From Bacteroidales bacterium (GTDB lineage: Bacteria; Bacteroidota; Bacteroidia; Bacteroidales; G3-4614): a stretch of DNA of 54,416 nt. Below are positions 9,355 to 18,110 of this stretch, piece after piece (the stretch's first letter is position 1; each line of letters opens with the position of its first letter). Where the stretch lies: positions 1-54,416 of the forward strand of contig JAFYPQ010000039.1 of the NCBI GenBank assembly GCA_017559955.1, read 5' to 3'. Position numbers and translations under genes: made by a program. The notes under the pieces are model-generated. The model saw nothing but the letters and a program-made list of their open reading frames with translations, had not been told where the DNA came from and made no database searches.

Positions 9355-9921
9355 ATGAGTAATGCTATAAGAAAAACAATATTTAATTTATTCATAACAT
9401 TCTTCAAAATCGGAGCTTTTACTTTTGGTGGAGGCTGGGTTATGATAGCAATGATGGAAAAGGATATTGTTGATAAACATAAATGGTTTACCAAAGAAGA
9501 ATTTATTGACAATCTTGCAATCGCTCAATCAATGCCCGGAATATTAGCGGTAAATATGGCGGTATTGGTTGGGAATAAAATAGCAAAAAAATGGGGAGCT
9601 TTCTTCTCTGCCTTAGGCACAATACTCCCCTCTTTTATTGTTATTCTAACAATAGCAATATTTTTTGTTACAATAAACGACAACCCAATTGTAGAACGAA
9701 TTTTCAAAGGTATTCGTCCTGCTGTAGTTGCTTTAATTATAGCTCCTGTATTTACAACCGCAAAAGCTGCTAAAATAAATTTTAAAAACTTTTGGATACC
9801 GGTGGCAACTGCTCTTCTTATTACATTTTGCGGATTTTCTCCAATAATATTTATTGCTCTTGCAATAGGTTATGGAGTATTTAAATGTTTCATAGACACA
9901 AAACAAAGCAAAACCGAATAG
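9355..9921 (+). CDS. chrA: chromate transporter, first half-size subunit
   Basis: CHR-family membrane protein, the N-terminal-type half of a split ChrA. The signature FGGGWVMIAMM near residue 22 and a proline-containing SMPGILAVN motif are present, and the rest is hydrophobic. I start it at the ATG at 9355, preceded by AAAAGG, rather than at an upstream in-frame codon inside the deformylase gene. In this family two half-length proteins with opposite topology are thought to act together. The second half follows two bases later. The physiological substrate (chromate, sulfate or another anion) is unknown. Confidence 0.82.
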   Translation: MSNAIRKTIFNLFITFFKIGAFTFGGGWVMIAMMEKDIVDKHKWFTKEEFIDNLAIAQSMPGILAVNMAVLVGNKIAKKWGAFFSALGTILPSFIVILTIAIFFVTINDNPIVERIFKGIRPAVVALIIAPVFTTAKAAKINFKNFWIPVATALLITFCGFSPIIFIALAIGYGVFKCFIDTKQSKTE

Positions 9922-9923
9922 AT

Positions 9924-10469
9924 ATGATATACATTAATTTAATATTAGCATATTTAAAAATTGGAATATTTGGTTTTGGCGGAGGATACGCAATGCTATC
10001 TCTAATTCAACACGAAGTTGTTGAAGTGGTACACTACGGAGAAACCCAACCTTGGTTAACGTTGCAAGAATTTACCGATATAGTTGCAATATCTCAAATG
10101 TCTCCCGGACCTATTGGTATAAATAGTGCTACATACATAGGGTACAAGGTTACAGGCTCAATTTGGGGCTCAATCTTAGCAACAATAGCTGTTTGCTTGC
10201 CCTCATTTATATTAGTATTAATTGTTGGAAAAATATTACTAAAAAGAAGAGAAAACAAATATGTTAAAAGCATATTTTCTGCAATACGCCCGGTTGTTGT
10301 CGGAATGATTGCATCAGCAGCACTCTTATTAATGAATAAAGAGAATTTCCCGGATTATACAATAAGCATTGCTATTTGTGCATCAGCCTTTGTTTTAGTC
10401 AGGTATGCAAAATTACACCCTATATTAATAGTAATTTTAGCCGGTATAGCCGGATATTTACTTTACTGA
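9924..10469 (+). CDS. chrA: chromate transporter, second half-size subunit
   Basis: Partner of the preceding gene, 181 residues, with the same family hallmarks (FGFGGGYAMLSLI near the start, SQMSPGPIGINSATYIG) and five or six membrane segments. The ATG at 9924 is two bases after the stop of the first half and is preferred over the longer frame, which would overlap that gene. The pair sits between the lipoprotein deformylase and folC, all on one strand with gaps of 2 to 7 bases, so one operon is likely. Confidence 0.82.
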   Translation: MIYINLILAYLKIGIFGFGGGYAMLSLIQHEVVEVVHYGETQPWLTLQEFTDIVAISQMSPGPIGINSATYIGYKVTGSIWGSILATIAVCLPSFILVLIVGKILLKRRENKYVKSIFSAIRPVVVGMIASAALLLMNKENFPDYTISIAICASAFVLVRYAKLHPILIVILAGIAGYLLY

Positions 10470-10471
10470 TT

Positions 10472-11764
10472 ATGACTTACGAAGAGACTATCAACTACCT
10501 ATATACGAGACTACCTCTTTATCAAAAAGAGGGTTCTAAAGCATACAAACCGGGGTTACAAAATATTGAGGCCTTAGACAGACTATGTAACTCACCACAT
10601 AAGAAATTTGCCACAATACATATAGCAGGAAGTAACGGAAAAGGTTCCGTATCGCACACTATTGCTGCAATACTTCAATCGGCAGGGTATAAAACAGGAC
10701 TATATACATCTCCCCACTTAACTGATTTCAGAGAACGCATAAGAGTTAACGGCAATAAAATAGATAAGGAGTATATTATTAATTTTACAGAAAAGCTCAA
10801 AAGCGAGGCAGAAAAAATTTCTCCATCATTTTTTGAATGGGTAACAGAATTGGCTTTCAGCTATTTCGCAGAAGAAGATGTTGATATTGCTGTAATAGAA
10901 ACTGGATTGGGTGGACGATTGGATAGCACAAACATCATATCCCCTATTCTATCCATTATAACAAATATAAGTTTAGAACACACCTATCTGCTTGGAGATA
11001 CATACCAAGCAATAGCAACAGAAAAAACCGGTATCATAAAAGAGAATACCCCTGTTGTATTTGGCGAATGGGATGATAGATATGCAAATGTGTTTATAGA
11101 AAAAGCAAATAAGAATAACTCAAAATTTGAATTTGCAGAAAAAAGCATCCCTTTAATAGATTACAAATATTTGGAAGATGGAAAACTAATCTTAAATTTT
11201 GAAGGATATAATCAACTCGAATTTGCCCTTGGAGGAATATACCAAATCAAGAATGCGGCAACAATACTGCAATCAATAAAGTTCTTGCAAGAGTATGGCT
11301 ATAACATTACAGAGACAAATATCAGAGAAGGTTTTGCTAATGTAACAACACTTACCGGACTAAGAGGGAGATGGGAAATTATTAGAACATCGCCCAAAGT
11401 AATATGCGATACCGGCCATAACGTTGGAGGCATAACATATACAGCAAAGCAAATGTCTGAACAAAACAACGGTACATTACATATAGTATTTGGTATGGTA
11501 AGCGACAAAGACATCGAAGGGGTAATATCTCTCTTACCTCAAGACGCCAAATACTATTTTACCCAACCATCAGGACAAAGAGCTATGGATGTTGAAGAGT
11601 TTGAAGCTATTGCTTCAAAATACAATTTAATAGGAGAAATATTTAAAACAGTACCCGAAGCATACAACAAGGCTTTAAAAATGGCAAGTAAAACAGATAC
11701 CATATATGTAGGAGGCAGTACATTTATAGTTGCCGACCTATTAACTTATCTTGAAAGCAAATAA
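10472..11764 (+). CDS. folC: folylpolyglutamate / dihydrofolate synthase
   Basis: Mur-ligase-type ATP-dependent enzyme that adds glutamate to folates, and in most bacteria also makes dihydrofolate. The P-loop GSNGKGS is at 53-59. The SPHLTDFRERIRVNG motif, ETGLGGRLDSTN and the C-terminal DTGHNVGG region are present. The start is the ATG at 10472, two bases after the stop of the transporter gene; the frame is open further upstream but would overlap it entirely. 430 residues is normal. A bidirectional terminator follows. Identity is certain. Confidence 0.95.
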   Translation: MTYEETINYLYTRLPLYQKEGSKAYKPGLQNIEALDRLCNSPHKKFATIHIAGSNGKGSVSHTIAAILQSAGYKTGLYTSPHLTDFRERIRVNGNKIDKEYIINFTEKLKSEAEKISPSFFEWVTELAFSYFAEEDVDIAVIETGLGGRLDSTNIISPILSIITNISLEHTYLLGDTYQAIATEKTGIIKENTPVVFGEWDDRYANVFIEKANKNNSKFEFAEKSIPLIDYKYLEDGKLILNFEGYNQLEFALGGIYQIKNAATILQSIKFLQEYGYNITETNIREGFANVTTLTGLRGRWEIIRTSPKVICDTGHNVGGITYTAKQMSEQNNGTLHIVFGMVSDKDIEGVISLLPQDAKYYFTQPSGQRAMDVEEFEAIASKYNLIGEIFKTVPEAYNKALKMASKTDTIYVGGSTFIVADLLTYLESK

Positions 11765-11785
11765 ACCGTTTTTCTCAAAGCAAAA

Positions 11786-11822
11786 AAAATAGGGGAAGTT
11801 ACATATTAACCTCCCCTATTTT
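11786..11822. terminator. bidirectional terminator between folC and ridA
   Basis: A 10-bp perfect stem AAAATAGGGG / CCCCTATTTT flanks an inner GTT/AAC pair. A-rich on one side and T-rich on the other, it serves both convergent genes. Confidence 0.88.
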
Positions 11823-11838
11823 CATATACGGCTAAACA

Positions 11839-12219
11839 TTATTTCGAAGCGATAACCTCTATCTCTACAAGCCCTCCTTTAGGGAGTGTTTTTACAGCTA
11901 CTGCCGAACGGGCAGGAAAATCAAATTTAAAATATTTCGCATACACCTCATTCATTTCGGCAAACATAGCCATATCTGCCAAAAATACAGTAGTTTTAAC
12001 AACATTATCCATATAGTAACCTGCATCGGCAAGCAGATTAGATACGTTCTTCAAAGCTTGTTCTGTTTGCTCTTTAATTCCTCCTTCAACAAAATCAGAA
12101 GTTGCAGGATCGATACCCAATTGACCTGATGCAAACAAAAAACCATTAACTTCGACAGCATGACTATATGGACCGATAGCTGCCGGCACCTTACTTGATG
12201 TTATAATTTTCTTTTTCAT
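11839..12219 (-). CDS. ridA: RidA family enamine/imine deaminase
   Basis: Small trimeric enzyme (126 residues) that hydrolyses reactive enamines and imines released by PLP enzymes. It shows the family's GPYSHAVEVNGFLFASGQ stretch and the catalytic-arginine motif PARSAVAV. It ends ESS-like in IEVIASK, typical of the YjgF/YER057c/UK114 family. It starts 6 bases after the yihY stop, so it is probably co-transcribed with it, and ends at a terminator shared with folC. Confidence 0.93.
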   Translation of the reverse strand: MKKKIITSSKVPAAIGPYSHAVEVNGFLFASGQLGIDPATSDFVEGGIKEQTEQALKNVSNLLADAGYYMDNVVKTTVFLADMAMFAEMNEVYAKYFKFDFPARSAVAVKTLPKGGLVEIEVIASK

Positions 12220-12225
12220 ATAATA

Positions 12226-13572
12226 TTATTTTTGTGGTTGTTCAATTTTCAAATCTTTAACTAAAATATCGTTAGTTGCGTCATACATTCCTTTACGGGC
12301 TGCAACTACTGTGTCCCATTGTAACTTATATTTATCTTTTCTGTTTACTCTGAAATTCTTTTCGCCCGCTCCCTCTACATCAACTCTATTTAGAAGCATA
12401 CCTACCGAAAGTTTTGAAATATCAAAAGCCGGCTGATAAGATGGTACTCTTTCATCTTCATTAAGAGTCTCTATAAATATTCCTGCATCAATAAGCTTAT
12501 TAATTATAGTCTTGGCAACTCTGATAGGAATATTATAAGATGTTGATATATTTTGGAGTGTTAAAGGAGGCAAACCTTTTTCAAAACGTTGCACAACAAC
12601 ACATGAAATAACAAGCATAACAAAATCGTAATATTGCGAACTGATTTTTTTAATATTATCCTCATTTCCATAATCAGCTGTTTGCATTGAAAATGTTAAC
12701 AATACTCCAAACAAAAATATTAACCACGACAACTGCATCCAAAGCAATAATAGTGGCAAAAATGCAAAACTTCCATATATGGCATTATATTTAGATACCC
12801 AAATCTGTCCATTCAAATATAAAAATTGGAATACCTGAAATGCTATACCACATAATATTCCGGCAACCAAAGCATATTTAAATTTTACTTTTGTATTCGG
12901 GATAAGCATATATGCAACTGTAAAAAACAGTATAGTAAAGAAGTATGGCGATAAACTTAATAGTTTATATATAAGCGGAGTTATAAAAGAGAATGTCTCT
13001 CCTGCATCTTTTAAAAATGTAGTAATCAATACCGATGTACCTGACGAAAGAATCATCAAGATAGGAAGAATTATAAACAACGATGTATAATCATTAATTT
13101 TATGATACAACGAACGCTCTTTAGCTTGCCATATTTTATTCATTGTCTTTTCTATATTAGACAACAAACTTATAACACTCCAAAGCAGAAAAACTACACC
13201 GATACCTATAACAACTCCCGAACGAGAAAATTTCAAATAATTATCTACAAACTCCAAGGCAGTTGATATAACATCTTTTTGTGCAGGAAACGATTCCATA
13301 ATTTGGCTCTCAATAATCTTTTCGAAGCCGAAACCTCCTGCAATAGCAATCAAAAGTGCTAAAATTGGAACAATTGCAAGCAAAGTATTATATGTTAAAG
13401 CCGATGCTCGCAATTGTAATTCATCATCTAAAAAGTGTTTAGATGTAATACGAATTACGCTTACTAATTTGCGTATATTACGCCATAATCCTGTTAATTC
13501 CCTTTCGGGTGTATGCAAAATATTTTGAATTAAAAATAATTTTGCACTACTTATTTTATGTTTAAATCCCAT
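12226..13572 (-). CDS. yihY: YihY/BrkB family inner-membrane protein
   Basis: 448-residue membrane protein of the YihY (UPF0761) family, at one time wrongly called ribonuclease BN. Six hydrophobic helices lie between about residues 50 and 320 (family motif LRASALTYNTLLAIVPILAL near 62). A C-terminal soluble part of about 120 residues looks like a winged-helix domain (LTLQNISTSYNIPIRVAKTI). The molecular role is not established for the family. It begins 10 bases from the 3' end of RNase P RNA on the same strand. Confidence 0.88.
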   Translation of the reverse strand: MGFKHKISSAKLFLIQNILHTPERELTGLWRNIRKLVSVIRITSKHFLDDELQLRASALTYNTLLAIVPILALLIAIAGGFGFEKIIESQIMESFPAQKDVISTALEFVDNYLKFSRSGVVIGIGVVFLLWSVISLLSNIEKTMNKIWQAKERSLYHKINDYTSLFIILPILMILSSGTSVLITTFLKDAGETFSFITPLIYKLLSLSPYFFTILFFTVAYMLIPNTKVKFKYALVAGILCGIAFQVFQFLYLNGQIWVSKYNAIYGSFAFLPLLLLWMQLSWLIFLFGVLLTFSMQTADYGNEDNIKKISSQYYDFVMLVISCVVVQRFEKGLPPLTLQNISTSYNIPIRVAKTIINKLIDAGIFIETLNEDERVPSYQPAFDISKLSVGMLLNRVDVEGAGEKNFRVNRKDKYKLQWDTVVAARKGMYDATNDILVKDLKIEQPQK

Positions 13573-13581
13573 ACAAAAAAA

Positions 13582-13932
13582 ACAGCAGGCCTATAAGCCG
13601 GGTTCTGTGCCAACGAAAAGTTGGTATCTGTCATTTATCTCGTCTTTATGTTGCCATAAAGCTTTAGCGGTTCACCCCTCGGCATCGGACGGGCAGCCCT
13701 GTTTACGCCGATATACATAACCTTACAACCCATAAGGCGTACCGCAACTATGTCGCCATAGCCACCTGTGAGCTCTTACCTCACCTTTTCACCCTTACCC
13801 TACAAGAGGGCGGTTATTTTCTGTTACGCTACTCTACCCTCACGAATAGCTTCCCGTTAGGAAATATGGTGCCCTTTGTTGCCCGGACTTTCCTCCAATA
13901 CAAAACATATCAGCGACAGATCGTCCTGCTGT
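13582..13932 (-). ncRNA. rnpB: RNase P RNA (type A)
   Basis: Catalytic RNA of RNase P, which matures tRNA 5' ends. Read on the minus strand, it contains the conserved GAGGAAAGTCCGGGC near the 5' end and ACAGAACCCGGCTTA near the 3' end, which together form the P4 core. ACAGCAGG at the 5' end pairs with CCTGCTGT at the 3' end as helix P1. P1 is directly followed by a run of eight T, so it doubles as terminator. A TAAATTTG promoter box sits six bases before the 5' end. Length about 351 nt. Confidence 0.95.
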
Positions 13933-13938
13933 AGAGTA

Positions 13939-13946
13939 CAAATTTA
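13939..13946 (-). promoter_or_regulatory. promoter box of rnpB
   Basis: TAAATTTG on the minus strand, six bases before the first paired base of RNase P RNA, exactly where a Bacteroidota -7 element should be. Confidence 0.7.
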
Positions 13947-13996
13947 GTTATAAATTTTGATATAACACTTTTTATACCTATGTTTTTAGTAATTAA

Positions 13997-14030
13997 ATAA
14001 AAAAAGGAAACACTATAAAGCATTTCCTTA
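13997..14030 (-). terminator. terminator of the porin gene
   Basis: Stem AAGGAAA / TTTCCTT with a 12-base loop; on the minus strand it runs into seven T. Confidence 0.75.
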
Positions 14031-14051
14031 AATACAAAAACGAGAATTATA

Positions 14052-15329
14052 TTAAAAATTGTATTGAGCCATCACTTGAACTCTGTTTGCCCTTGATTTT
14101 AAATCATCCTGATTTTTTCTTGCTCCCCAAAGATATTCAACTCCAAATTGCCAATCATTAGCAACTGTCATAAACATATTTGCTGCCAAATATTGTCCCT
14201 GCTTATACATTGAAGGAGAGTATAAAATGTCATCATTATCAAACAGTCTTAAATAGCTGTAATTTACCGACGCAAAGAGATTCTGTAATATATTATATTG
14301 TAAACCTACAACAGCCCCTGCTGTTGGAATTGGCTTTAAGCAACCACCATTATCGGTAATACCCAAATCTAAATTATTACCTCCTAAATCATTAACGTAT
14401 TTCGAAATACCTTTTCCGTACATACCTTGATAATAACATACAAACTTACGTCCCATATTAGCCACACCACTCAACTGTACTCCCCAGCCAAAAGCTGTAC
14501 GACCTTTTATATTAAGTAAATCATTATATCTCATACCTCGTAATATTCCCGACACTCTAACGTGCGAACCCTTATTCCACTCATATTGAATATAGATAGG
14601 AATATCAGGGCATCGCTGTTTTGCAATCTGCACAAAATCGTTTAAAGTTGCTGTATAGTTGGGGTTCTCAATTGCTATAGCAAATTCCCATTTATTTCTA
14701 AAAGGCAGTGTATATCTGAATTGTACATTACGTGTAGCAATTGAGGCAGACGGACCTTCGAAATCGATTGTAGGCGGTATAGCCGCTAAATCGGTAAATG
14801 TACTCCATGTTTGTCCAATAGTCATACCTCTAAACGATAAATAAGCCTGACGTAATCGAAGTGCATAATTATTACCTCTAAAATCGGTTTCGATATATGC
14901 ACTGAATTTTTTTAATATTCTATTCTGACCAACCAATTTAAAAAAGAGCCGAGATGTAGATGCATCCATCAAAAGTTGGCTTCTATTCAAATCACCCTTA
15001 GGAATAGGAATATCGTAAGTTATAAAATCTACATCATCTATAATACCTGAAAAGTCGTACGATGTAGTTGCTTTAACATACCCTCCAATACCAAAAGCAA
15101 CTCTGTTTTTTCTATCAACCATAATAAAACGTGGTGCTCTCGGATCTTGAAAATATGGAGATTCACTCTCCTTAAATAAATCGACAGTAACCCTAAGTTC
15201 CGTAGGAACATTTTCTCCTGTAATAAAAATCAGTGCTCTCTCCTTCTCTACACCTTTTTTAGGTTGTTGAGCTGATGACGTTGCAATTAAAGCAAAGCAA
15301 CAAACAAATAATAAAAAAACTCTTTTCAT
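14052..15329 (-). CDS. DcaP-like outer-membrane porin
   Basis: 425-residue beta-barrel protein. A signal peptide (MKRVFLLFVCCFALIATSSA, cleavage before QQ) is followed by a polar stretch and then alternating strands ending in VQVMAQYNF, whose terminal Phe is the outer-membrane insertion signal. The region AYLSFRGMTIGQTWSTFTDL is typical of DcaP-type trimeric porins of Bacteroidota and Acinetobacter. Likely role: diffusion of small organic acids or peptides. It is monocistronic, with its own terminator downstream and an upstream gene that ends in one. Confidence 0.8.
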   Translation of the reverse strand: MKRVFLLFVCCFALIATSSAQQPKKGVEKERALIFITGENVPTELRVTVDLFKESESPYFQDPRAPRFIMVDRKNRVAFGIGGYVKATTSYDFSGIIDDVDFITYDIPIPKGDLNRSQLLMDASTSRLFFKLVGQNRILKKFSAYIETDFRGNNYALRLRQAYLSFRGMTIGQTWSTFTDLAAIPPTIDFEGPSASIATRNVQFRYTLPFRNKWEFAIAIENPNYTATLNDFVQIAKQRCPDIPIYIQYEWNKGSHVRVSGILRGMRYNDLLNIKGRTAFGWGVQLSGVANMGRKFVCYYQGMYGKGISKYVNDLGGNNLDLGITDNGGCLKPIPTAGAVVGLQYNILQNLFASVNYSYLRLFDNDDILYSPSMYKQGQYLAANMFMTVANDWQFGVEYLWGARKNQDDLKSRANRVQVMAQYNF

Positions 15330-15382
15330 ATCGATATTAGTTTATGTACGTAAAACTAACACCATACAAAAAGAGTTTGTTT

Positions 15383-15402
15383 AAAAAAAAGAGTAGTCTC
15401 TT
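15383..15402 (-). terminator. terminator after the small membrane protein gene
   Basis: Short stem AAGAG / CTCTT with a 4-base loop followed by eight T on the minus strand. Confidence 0.6.
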
Positions 15403-15417
15403 CTCCTAATTATAAAT

Positions 15418-15921
15418 TTACTTTTTTAAGTACTTTTCTGCGGCTTCAACAATTTTTGAAAATCCCATTATAAAAGGATAATATATTAAACAAATTACAA
15501 TTGCATATAATAACGGGATAAACGACTCTTGATCAAAAGAAAAAAACAAACTTCCAATAATAATTATAAATAAAATAAATGTAGCAGCTACCCCTATAGC
15601 ATTAGACCATTTTCCTTCAGATTTAGCCTCAGATTTAGTTTTCTTTTTGTCCATTCTATCCTCTATCGGAGCATATTTTAATATCTCTTCATACTCTTCG
15701 TCTGTAACATCTAAAGGTACAGGTCTGTAGTCTTTAAAGAAATATTTATTCTTATTTTTATCGAATTTGCATTCATGTATTCCGTCCCAATAATCTAAAT
15801 ATATTGTTCGTAATTCTGTTTTGTCTTCATCAACCAAACCAAGAGAAATAAGATGTTCTTTTTTTTGCTTCTCTTGTTCTTCCTTCATCTTATTGATGAA
15901 CTCTTCTACTTTTGGATTCAT
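15418..15921 (-). CDS. hypothetical membrane protein with cytosolic coiled coil
   Basis: 167 residues. A charged N-terminal helix (KVEEFINKMKEEQEKQKKE) is followed by a compact polar segment (YLDYWDGIHECKF..YFFKDYRPVPLDV), then two membrane helices at about 112-130 and 136-155 and a short charged tail. I do not recognise the family. A probable structured RNA (16003-16193) lies 82 bases upstream on the same strand, so the RNA could be a leader of this gene or an independent transcript. A real gene is likely because of good codon use and flanking terminators. Confidence 0.7.
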   Translation of the reverse strand: MNPKVEEFINKMKEEQEKQKKEHLISLGLVDEDKTELRTIYLDYWDGIHECKFDKNKNKYFFKDYRPVPLDVTDEEYEEILKYAPIEDRMDKKKTKSEAKSEGKWSNAIGVAATFILFIIIIGSLFFSFDQESFIPLLYAIVICLIYYPFIMGFSKIVEAAEKYLKK

Positions 15922-16002
15922 AATTTTATGGTTTTATAGTTATTACAATATTGCCTTTATCGAATTTATCTGCACTAACATAAAATGACGATATATTACC
16001 CC

Positions 16003-16193
16003 AAAAAGAAAGTGCAGACATTACCAACACTCTCGGGCTCACCACAAGCCTAATACACAATGGTTAAGTCTGCACCTCTACAGTACAAACCCAATTGTGT
16101 ATTATTTTGCTCTATTCTAATTTCGAGGTGGTGATTCGAGAGTGATTGAGCAAATATCTAAAATATTGAGTAATCAATCATTAATTCTGATTA
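16003..16193 (-). ncRNA. candidate structured small RNA (6S-like layout)
   Basis: On the minus strand a TATATTTG box (16200-16207) precedes about 190 nt of highly self-complementary sequence ending in a hairpin and U-rich tail. Long-range pairs are CACTCTCG/CGAGAGTG (16028-16035 with 16137-16144), CACCAC/GTGGTG just inside, and then, across a lopsided bubble of about 23 against 5 bases, a 12-bp helix joining 16051-16063 to 16091-16104. A second, competing pairing GTGCAGAC/GTCTGCAC (16012-16019 with 16068-16075) forms the terminator with T residues at 16003-16011. Stem, asymmetric bubble, stem is the plan of 6S RNA, but I cannot assign the family. Confidence 0.55.
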
Positions 16194-16199
16194 CCATTG

Positions 16200-16207
16200 C
16201 AAATATA
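16200..16207 (-). promoter_or_regulatory. promoter box of the candidate small RNA
   Basis: TATATTTG on the minus strand, matching the Bacteroidota -7 consensus, about seven bases before the inferred RNA start. Confidence 0.5.
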
Positions 16208-16337
16208 ACATTTTATATTCATAATTTATAACCTGTTTTGATTTTATTTAGAGATTATTTGAGAACTATTTTCGATCTTATATTCAATTGTGAAAGCTCA
16301 TAGATAAATATTATTCAAAAGGTTGCGAAACAAAAAC

Positions 16338-16509
16338 CGCACGGGCATAAACTTCGTCTTTGCGGCGTGCGATGTATTTTCAAAAACGACCTCTATAATC
16401 GTAATTGTTGTTTCCCATTGACAAAACTCGTTATTCGCAATCCGCACAGGCACAAACTTCGTCTGTGCTGTGTGCGACATTTGCTACTCGCTTTGTCTAT
16501 AGTCGTAAT
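16338..16509. repeat. two ~68-bp direct repeats, each a hairpin (REP-like)
   Basis: Units at 16338-16405 and 16443-16509. Each starts with an imperfect hairpin beginning CGCAC and ending GTGCG, with the shared core AAACTTCGTCT in the loop, and ends with a shared TCTATArTCGTAAT. The copies differ mostly by paired changes within stems (for example GCATA..TTGC against GCACA..TGTGC). That suggests the fold is kept. Short translations of these units are artefacts; this looks like a repetitive extragenic palindrome of the genome. It lies just downstream of guaA. Confidence 0.7.
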
Positions 16510-16548
16510 AAAAAATGGAGCTATAATATTATAGCTCCATTTTTTATT
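16507..16548. terminator. 42-bp perfect palindrome, bidirectional terminator at the guaA 3' end
   Basis: Two 21-base arms pair perfectly around AATATT (core TGGAGCTATAAT, outer A/T run). The T run serves guaA on the minus strand. The palindrome overlaps the guaA stop codon by two bases. Confidence 0.88.
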
Positions 16549-17854
16549 ACTCCCATTCAATGGTTGCACTGGGTTTTGGTGAGAGGTCGTAACATACACG
16601 ATTGATGTTTGGAACCTCTTTCAATATTCTGTCTGTTATCTTTTGTAATATAGCCCAATCTATTAACTCTATTGATGCTGTCATTGCATCAATTGTATTT
16701 ACGGCACGAATTATTACCGGCCAATCATACGAGCGTGCATTGTTTCGTACTCCCACCGATTTAAAGTCGGGCACTACTGTAAAGTATTGCCATACGGTTT
16801 TGTCAAGTCCTGCAAGTTTAAACTCTTCACGAAGTATTGCATCACTTTCACGAAGTGCCTCCAAACGATCACGAGTAATAGCTCCTAAGCATCGTACTCC
16901 TAAACCTGGACCGGGGAATGGTTGACGATATACCATATCGTATGGCAACCCCAACTCTAATCCACAAGCACGAACTTCGTCTTTAAATAACTGACGTAAT
17001 GGCTCTACAAGTTCAAATTGCAAATCTTCGGGCAATCCCCCTACATTGTGGTGCGATTTTACCATTTTAGCAGTTTTTGTTCCACTCTCTACGATATCGG
17101 GATATATTGTTCCTTGTCCCAAGAAATCAATTCCATCGAGTTTGCGAGCCTCTTCTTCAAATACTCTAATAAATTCGCCACCGATAATTTTACGTTTTTC
17201 TTCGGGGTCTGCAACATTTTCAAGTTTTGTTAAGAAACGCTCTGTTGCATCAACATATATTAGGTTTGCGTTAAGTTGGTTACGGAAAATCTCAACAACT
17301 GCTTCCGACTCTCCTTTACGCATTAATCCGTGATTAACGTGTACACATACCAAATTATCACCGATAGCTTTTAATAGCAATGCTGCAACTACCGAGCTAT
17401 CTACTCCTCCTGAAAGTGCTAATAAAACTTTCTTATCACCAACTTGACGACGAATTAATTCTATTTGGTCGTTAACAAAGTTAGTCATATTCCAGTTTGT
17501 CTCAGCTTTGCACTCATCAAAGACAAAACCTTTTACCGCCTCTTTGATTGCCTCCTCATCGTCAGTAAACTGAGCAAGTTTAACGGCACATAATGCTTTG
17601 TCGTGTCCAGCAGCCATTACAGGGAAACCTGCTTCATATATTTCGGGAAGGACATCTATCTCTACTCCGTCAATAACATTATTGGGTCCTCCGTTTATAA
17701 TAACACCTTTAACATTAGGAAGTGCTTTAAGTTCGGTAGCTGTTATATCATGAGGATATATTTCACTATAAACGCCTAATGCACGGATAGCTCTTGCCAA
17801 CACAGTATTTTCGTGGCTACCCAAGTCGAGAATAACAATCATGTCTTGTTTCAT
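16547..17854 (-). CDS. guaA: GMP synthase with degenerate, shortened glutaminase domain
   Basis: Enzyme converting XMP to GMP. The ATP-pyrophosphatase half is complete: PP-loop SGGVDSS at 148-154, the HGLMRKGE region, RQPFPGPGLGVR and the C-terminal dimerisation part ending TIEWE. The N-terminal class I glutaminase domain is only about 115 residues instead of about 200. It keeps the Rossmann start (VILDLGSHEN) and NGGP, but where the nucleophile Cys should be (GICYG) it reads MAAGHD at 80-85. The half that should carry the His-Glu of the triad is missing. Total 435 residues against about 510-525 usual. It may use free ammonia or a partner glutaminase. The frame shows no break. Confidence 0.88.
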   Translation of the reverse strand: MKQDMIVILDLGSHENTVLARAIRALGVYSEIYPHDITATELKALPNVKGVIINGGPNNVIDGVEIDVLPEIYEAGFPVMAAGHDKALCAVKLAQFTDDEEAIKEAVKGFVFDECKAETNWNMTNFVNDQIELIRRQVGDKKVLLALSGGVDSSVVAALLLKAIGDNLVCVHVNHGLMRKGESEAVVEIFRNQLNANLIYVDATERFLTKLENVADPEEKRKIIGGEFIRVFEEEARKLDGIDFLGQGTIYPDIVESGTKTAKMVKSHHNVGGLPEDLQFELVEPLRQLFKDEVRACGLELGLPYDMVYRQPFPGPGLGVRCLGAITRDRLEALRESDAILREEFKLAGLDKTVWQYFTVVPDFKSVGVRNNARSYDWPVIIRAVNTIDAMTASIELIDWAILQKITDRILKEVPNINRVCYDLSPKPSATIEWE

Positions 17855-17904
17855 ATTCGTATTTATTAATAGTATATATTCTAATTATTACTTAATGTTT
17901 AAAC

Positions 17905-17934
17905 AAAAAAAGGACATCCCATAAGGAGTCCTTT
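17905..17934 (-). terminator. terminator upstream of guaA
   Basis: Stem AAAGGAC / GTCCTTT with a 12-base loop and six or more T on the minus strand. Confidence 0.82.
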
Positions 17935-18107
17935 GCGTTTTATATTGTTTTATGAATTTTCAAAGTTAGGCAGCAAACGTACTTTCTCCCTATTATAACA
18001 CACAACTTTGCAGGTATGTTAATAGGTGAAATAAGTACATTAATTTGCATGCTTAACAACAACTAACTATTTATGAAAAAATATCAAGGAGTATACTCCT
18101 TTTACGA
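17905..18107 (-). ncRNA. candidate small RNA between the protease gene and guaA
   Basis: A 320-base gene-free stretch holds, on the minus strand, a promoter box TAATTTTG (18111-18118), then a 16-bp palindrome AAGGAGTATACTCCTT (18086-18101), a second stem CAAAGTT/AACTTTG (17961-17967 with 18004-18010), and finally a strong terminator (17905-17934). This is a complete small transcription unit of about 200 nt, ending 51 bases before guaA. It could be an independent RNA or a terminated leader of guaA. I see no match to the purine riboswitch core. Confidence 0.45.
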
Positions 18108-18110
18108 GTG

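Noticed and set aside
16298..16605. Short reading frames on both strands around 16300-16600
   Set aside because: They coincide with the REP-like hairpin repeats and the guaA terminator palindrome. Their peptides merely mirror the repeat.
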